Assembly: GCA_045540355.1 (NCBI GenBank)
Contig: JAZQHB010000009.1
Span: 1-7,209 of the forward strand
Length of the DNA stretch: 7,209 nucleotides
From: RGIG2945 sp045540355
GTDB lineage: Bacteria > Bacillota > Clostridia > Oscillospirales > Acutalibacteraceae
Reading direction: 5' to 3'
Each line of letters begins with the position of its first letter. Within the stretch, counting starts at the first letter, position 1. The notes under the pieces were generated by a model, which ran no database searches, was not told the DNA's origin, and worked only from the letters and a program-made list of their open reading frames with translations. Shown piece after piece: positions 4,320 through 7,209 of this stretch. The position numbers and the translations under genes are program-made.

Positions 4320-4364
4320 TTGAAAACAACTGATATGGCAGTTCATATGTTAAGACTGCCATAT
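4320..4364 (+). promoter_or_regulatory. Candidate promoter with overlapping 10-bp inverted repeat ahead of the excisionase gene
   Basis: TTGAAA (4320-4325) is followed after 17 bases by TCATAT (4343-4348), a weak -10. A perfect inverted repeat ATATGGCAGT (4333-4342) / ACTGCCATAT (4355-4364) with a 12-base spacer covers the promoter spacer and the expected start. A CATATG sits in the middle. No T-tract follows, so a protein-binding operator is more likely than a terminator. The binder could be the excisionase itself or an unlinked repressor. Confidence 0.5.
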
Positions 4365-4407
4365 AGCACATATATCGAAATAACAAAATTATAAGGAGAA
4401 TAATATT

Positions 4408-4653
4408 ATGAAAAATAATGTAAATAACAATATGAACTATATTCCCAACGATGTAAAAATTTTCACTGTATCCGAAGTAGCCAAGATACTCAAGACAAAC
4501 AAAGGCTATGTTTACCAGCTCATACACGCAGGGCTCCTCCCTTGTGTACAGATTGGACACATCAAAGTTCGACAGGATGCTCTTGCCGAGTTTCTTAAGA
4601 GAGCCGAAGGCTATAATTACACTGATCCATATAATATCGTAAAGGCATCTTAA
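4408..4653 (+). CDS. xis: Excisionase-like helix-turn-helix DNA-binding protein, 81 aa
   Basis: The core FTVSEVAKILKTNKGYVYQLIHAGLLPCVQIGHIKVRQDALAEFL (residues about 19-65) is a winged-helix/HTH_17 domain of the excisionase (Xis/MerR-like) type. The helix-turn-helix covers SEVAKILKTNKGYVYQLI and a wing covers PCVQIGHIKVR. The N-terminus is asparagine-rich and flexible. In Tn916-like elements the small Xis bends DNA near the attachment sites and steers the integrase to excision. GGAG lies nine bases before the ATG. The gene ends 19 bases before the integrase gene, so the two form an operon. Similar small HTH proteins can also be plain regulators; its place directly before int is what favours excisionase. 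Confidence 0.85.
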   Translation: MKNNVNNNMNYIPNDVKIFTVSEVAKILKTNKGYVYQLIHAGLLPCVQIGHIKVRQDALAEFLKRAEGYNYTDPYNIVKAS

Positions 4654-4672
4654 CAGAAAGGAGAACAAAACA

Positions 4673-6145
4673 ATGAAGAATATATCTGTTTTTAAGGTTT
4701 ACAAAAGAATACACGGCAAGGCTACCGATGAGGTAGCCTGCTGGGCTTACAGATTTGAAAGAAAAAGACCTAAGGCAAACGGCTCTCGTGACATTGCATA
4801 CAGGCAGGGTTTTAAAACAAAAAGAGAGGCCGACGAAGCAGGGCGAAAAGCTTTCAACATCGAATATGGCATTGTCCCCGACCCCGAAAAAAGCAAGGAA
4901 CGCAAATTCTATAACATGCAGTTTGAATGTTATGTTAATAATCACTGGTTCACAACAAAGGAAAAATCCTGGAAATCAACCACAGCTGAAGGATACCGAA
5001 AGAAACTGAAAAACTATATCTTCCCTGCATTTGGTAATATACCTCTCGGACTTATAGACAGAGAAATGCTGCAGAAATTTTTCGATAATCTGTACCTTGC
5101 AACGCCGCTTTCAGTTACAACTACAGAAAACCTCAGATGGCTGATCGTACAGATTTTTAAATATGCAGCTGACAATCAGCACATATCATATAATCCAATG
5201 TCGAATGTTACAAAGCCTAACACCAGATTGGAGTCCTCTGTTAAAAAGAACAAACAGAAAAGATCCGCCATTCCTGGTGATATTCTCGACAAGATTTTAA
5301 CAAGATTTCCTGAAGGTACTGCAACATATATACCTATGAAGCTTTGCATCCTGGCAGGTTTACGCCGTGGTGAGGCATTCGGTATCGCCTGGGAAGATTT
5401 AGACTTCAAAAACCATTGCATCTATGTAAGAAGACAGCTCCAGAGAAAAACGCCTTCACAGGAGCTTATGCCACGAGAAAAAGAAGTTGTTTCACAACAC
5501 CCGGAACTTGACGGTTTTCATTGGTACACGACAAATCCAAAATACGAATCAAAAAGAATTGTACCGATGACTAAGGAGCTTGAAGAAATTCTTCTGAGAG
5601 AAAAAGAAAAGCAGAACTTTTTCAGAAAGCTGTTAGGCAACAAGTACATACAGTACTATTACACCAAATCAACAGAGCCTGCAGTACCAAGAGATTTCAA
5701 GGCTTTCAATGAAAGAAAAGATGATAACGATTACGAAAACGGCATTATAAATACCATTGGAATTGGTTATCCAATTAACTTTGTAAACAGAAGAGAAGAC
5801 GGAGAAATGATAACAGACTCTGTCACACAGCATCTGAGTAGAGTTGTAAGAGGCAAGGAAACTGAAGAGGCTATATACGAGGATTTCAATATCCATTCTC
5901 TAAGACACACCTTTTCTTCAAATCTCAGAGCTCAGAATTATCCTGAGCATATTATTCAGGAGCTTATGGGACATAAGTCACCCACTGAAACAAAAACTTA
6001 TATGCATCTGACAGAAGATGAATTCAACACCACAATGATGAGATTTACAAAATCTGAATCAACTGATTTTCTCTCAAGTTTGTTATCAGCTACAAACCTG
6101 AGTGCAGATAAAATAAACGCTATTAAAAATATAATTAATAACTAA
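4673..6145 (+). CDS. int: Tyrosine site-specific integrase, 490 aa
   Basis: The enzyme cuts and rejoins DNA at the element's attachment sites via a 3'-phosphotyrosine. An N-terminal arm-binding-like domain covers residues about 1-70 (YRFERKRPKANG...QGFKTKREADEAGRKAF). A SAM-like core-binding domain covers about 80-180 (STTAEGYRKKLKNYIFPAFGNIPL). The catalytic domain starts at about 195. The catalytic set is complete: R231 (AGLRRGE), K294 (SKRIVPM), H408 and R411 (HSLRHTF), H434 (MGHKS) and the nucleophile Y443 (KTYMHL). The gap of about 114 residues between the lysine and the HxxR box holds a long insertion (FFRKLLGNKYIQYYY...YENGIIN), so the protein is longer than Tn916 Int. AAAGGAG precedes the ATG. 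It is the second gene of the xis-int operon, followed 15 bases later by a coiled-coil gene. No frameshift is seen, so the enzyme should be active. Confidence 0.97.
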   Translation: MKNISVFKVYKRIHGKATDEVACWAYRFERKRPKANGSRDIAYRQGFKTKREADEAGRKAFNIEYGIVPDPEKSKERKFYNMQFECYVNNHWFTTKEKSWKSTTAEGYRKKLKNYIFPAFGNIPLGLIDREMLQKFFDNLYLATPLSVTTTENLRWLIVQIFKYAADNQHISYNPMSNVTKPNTRLESSVKKNKQKRSAIPGDILDKILTRFPEGTATYIPMKLCILAGLRRGEAFGIAWEDLDFKNHCIYVRRQLQRKTPSQELMPREKEVVSQHPELDGFHWYTTNPKYESKRIVPMTKELEEILLREKEKQNFFRKLLGNKYIQYYYTKSTEPAVPRDFKAFNERKDDNDYENGIINTIGIGYPINFVNRREDGEMITDSVTQHLSRVVRGKETEEAIYEDFNIHSLRHTFSSNLRAQNYPEHIIQELMGHKSPTETKTYMHLTEDEFNTTMMRFTKSESTDFLSSLLSATNLSADKINAIKNIINN

Positions 6146-6160
6146 GAAAGGAAAAATATT

Positions 6161-6532
6161 ATGAAAACAAAAGAAATAACCGTCAGATTTATCAACGAAA
6201 CTCTCTGCGAAACCCTTGATGCATTTGAAAAGGAGTTAACTAAACTCGAGCAGAAGAAAAATGAAATACCCGATAGAAGAGACACCTTGGCTTCATTAAA
6301 ACCGTTAGCAGAATCCACGGAGATTTCACTCAGGTGTGCTCAATTAATAGAAAGCATTTCTATTCTCTTTGAAGATGCTCCGAAACAGGCATGTTTCCAT
6401 ATTGCAAACGGAGAATATGACAAATTCAAAAAAGATAAGAAACAGCTTCAGGAAACCAATAAAATATATGAACGCTATCGTCGTCTGTTCAAGGTTTACA
6501 ACAAAATCCTAAACGAAATTGAAACAAAATAA
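6161..6532 (+). CDS. Coiled-coil hypothetical protein, 123 aa, last gene of the integrase operon
   Basis: No known family is recognised. Residues about 13-37 (LCETLDAFEKELTKLEQKKNEI) and 86-123 (GEYDKFKKDKKQLQETNKIYERYRRLFKVYNKILNEIETK) are charged heptad-like helices. Between them is a more hydrophobic helix (STEISLRCAQLIESISILFED). It would be soluble, cytosolic and probably oligomeric. AAGGA lies eight bases before the ATG, 15 bases after int, so it is co-transcribed. Its stop codon overlaps the first TTGTAAAGTT-type box of the element end. A gene between int and the attachment region is uncommon and suggests an accessory role in recombination or in control of int, though this is inferred from position only. 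Confidence 0.8.
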   Translation: MKTKEITVRFINETLCETLDAFEKELTKLEQKKNEIPDRRDTLASLKPLAESTEISLRCAQLIESISILFEDAPKQACFHIANGEYDKFKKDKKQLQETNKIYERYRRLFKVYNKILNEIETK

Positions 6533-6624
6533 ACTTTACAAAATCAGCCCCAGACCACTCAAAACGGGTGGTTTGGGGCCTTATTTTTTTATAAATCGAT
6601 TTCTTGTAAAGTTTTGTAAAGTTT
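6531..6624. repeat. Integrase-type box array at the element end (candidate attachment region)
   Basis: The 13-mer AAACTTTACAAAA (6531-6543) and its exact inverse TTTTGTAAAGTTT (6612-6624) bracket the operon terminator. Inside the right arm the 10-mer TTGTAAAGTT occurs twice in perfect tandem (6604-6613, 6614-6623). Three copies of one box beside int resemble arm- or core-type integrase sites. Their position, exactly between the last element gene and the convergent terminator of a core-like gene, supports an attachment end. The matching copy at the other end is outside the window, so this is unproven. Confidence 0.55.
6547..6590 (+). terminator. Strong terminator of the xis-int operon
   Basis: GCCCCAGACCACTC (6547-6560) pairs with GGGTGGTTTGGGGC (6566-6579) with two G-T pairs, around a 5-base loop, followed by TTATTTTTTT. 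It is GC-rich in an AT-rich setting and starts 15 bases after the last stop codon. Confidence 0.93.
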
Positions 6625-6641
6625 TTTCGGCCCAAAAACGC

Positions 6642-6675
6642 AAAAAATCACCTGCTCATTTCTGAACAGGTGATT
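6642..6675 (-). terminator. Terminator of the GGGtGRT gene
   Basis: On the minus strand AATCACCTGTTC (6675-6664) pairs with GAGCAGGTGATT (6657-6646), one G-U pair, around a 6-base loop. TTTTTT follows. It converges with the integrase operon terminator, with the attachment-like boxes between them. Confidence 0.93.
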
Positions 6676-6707
6676 CGTTAAAAGGCTGAAAACCCTTTAT
6701 TTATCTA

Positions 6708-7209
6708 TTACTTTGAAGCCTCTTCAATAGCAACTGCACATGCAACAGTCATACCAACCATGGGGTTGTTACCTGCGCCGATAAGGCCCATCATTTCAAC
6801 GTGAGCGGGAACTGATGAAGAACCTGCGAACTGAGCGTCAGAGTGCATACGGCCCATTGTGTCTGTCATACCGTAGGAAGCAGGACCTGCTGCCATATTG
6901 TCGGGATGAAGGGTACGGCCTGTGCCGCCGCCTGATGCAACTGAGAAGTAGCCAACGCCGTTTTCAACACACCACTTCTTGTATGTGCCTGCAACGGGGT
7001 GCTGGAAACGGGTGGGGTTAGTTGAGTTACCTGTAATGGAAACACCAACGTTTTCAAGTCTCATAATTGCAACGCCTTCGGGAACATTGTCTGCACCGTA
7101 GCAGCGAACCTTAGCTCTGTCACCGTCTGAATAAGGTGTTTCGTTAACAACCTTAACTGTTTCTGAATAGGGATCAAATTCAGTCTGTACATATGTGAAG
7201 CCGTTGATT
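6708..7209 (-). CDS. GGGtGRT-family protein, C-terminal 166 residues
   Basis: The frame is open from the right edge (INGFTYVQTEFDPYSETV...) to a TAA at 6708-6710. The internal ATG at 7064 is not the start. The signature ASGGGTGRTLHPDNMAAG gives the family its name. Other conserved-looking parts are GMTDTMGRMHSDAQFAGSSSVPAHVEMMGLIGAGNNPMVGMTV, glycine/methionine-rich segments suggesting a buried cofactor or nucleotide site. As I recall, full-length members are about 330 aa, so roughly half is visible. The family's biochemical role is not established to my knowledge. Codon use is visibly richer in GC than the genes to its left, as expected for a core chromosomal gene next to a mobile element. 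It has its own terminator (6642-6675). Confidence 0.93.
   Translation of the reverse strand, partial: INGFTYVQTEFDPYSETVKVVNETPYSDGDRAKVRCYGADNVPEGVAIMRLENVGVSITGNSTNPTRFQHPVAGTYKKWCVENGVGYFSVASGGGTGRTLHPDNMAAGPASYGMTDTMGRMHSDAQFAGSSSVPAHVEMMGLIGAGNNPMVGMTVACAVAIEEASK

Larger units (their letters stand above)
4320..6640 (+). mobile_element. Integration module at the right end of an integrative element
   Basis: The promoter/operator, xis, int, a coiled-coil gene and candidate attachment boxes form a complete integration/excision module. The base composition rises and a core-like gene begins beyond it, which marks the right boundary near 6600-6640. The left boundary is not visible; the whole of 1-6640 may belong to the element. 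No conjugation, replication or phage structural genes are in the window, so ICE, prophage and genomic island cannot be told apart. Confidence 0.65.

Noticed and set aside
4294..4945. Long minus-strand open frames with hydrophobic translation opposite xis and int
   Set aside because: They are mirror frames of well-supported genes, with no ribosome sites and low-complexity F/I/L-rich products.

Overview
The window looks like low-GC Firmicutes DNA, most likely a gut or rumen Clostridia of the Ruminococcus/Oscillospiraceae type. The grounds are AT-rich intergenic DNA, strong AGGAGG-type ribosome sites, Tn916-style integration genes, a DUF6809-like small protein and a GGGtGRT-family protein. That lineage is an inference from gene style; there is no rRNA or other marker here. 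The bulk appears to be the right-hand end of an integrated mobile element. It ends close to 6600-6640 against a higher-GC, core-like gene that runs off the right edge.

Left third (1-1520), minus strand. There are three complete small genes (84, 88 and 88 codons' worth of protein) plus the start of another gene leaving the left edge. Between them lie five gap-free copies of a degenerate ~38-bp module. Read on the minus strand, each copy looks like a promoter: a TATTAT-like -10 box 17 bp downstream of a conserved TTATCT box, with further conserved bases in the spacer. Several copies directly follow an intrinsic terminator and share its T-tract. Two copies do not lead to a recognisable gene. They would instead drive ~80-95-nt transcripts that end at a terminator just before the next copy. 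This repeated promoter / short RNA / terminator / promoter layout is the most unusual thing in the window.

Middle (1553-3637). A minus-strand AAA ATPase with a C-terminal DUF4143/nuclease-like domain has its own well-formed promoter. It is divergent from a strong plus-strand promoter (TTGACA-16-TATAAC). That promoter drives a ~260-nt structured RNA ending in a long terminator. The RNA contains mutually exclusive 5' domain, antiterminator and terminator helices, the architecture of a riboswitch or attenuator. It matches no class I can name.

Right half (3638-6640), plus strand. An orphan 173-aa protein is followed by a terminator, then an integration operon: an excisionase-like HTH protein (81 aa), a complete tyrosine integrase (490 aa, all catalytic residues visible) and a 123-aa coiled-coil protein. 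A strong terminator follows. It is bracketed by TTGTAAAGTT boxes (two in tandem, one inverted) that are good candidates for integrase-binding or attachment DNA. From 6642 on, a convergent terminator and the C-terminal half of a GGGtGRT protein mark what I take to be the host chromosome.

How they fit together: xis and int would move the element, with a 10-bp inverted repeat in front of xis as a candidate control site. The ATPase, the small-protein regulon and the structured RNA are cargo or regulatory functions whose purpose the sequence alone does not reveal.
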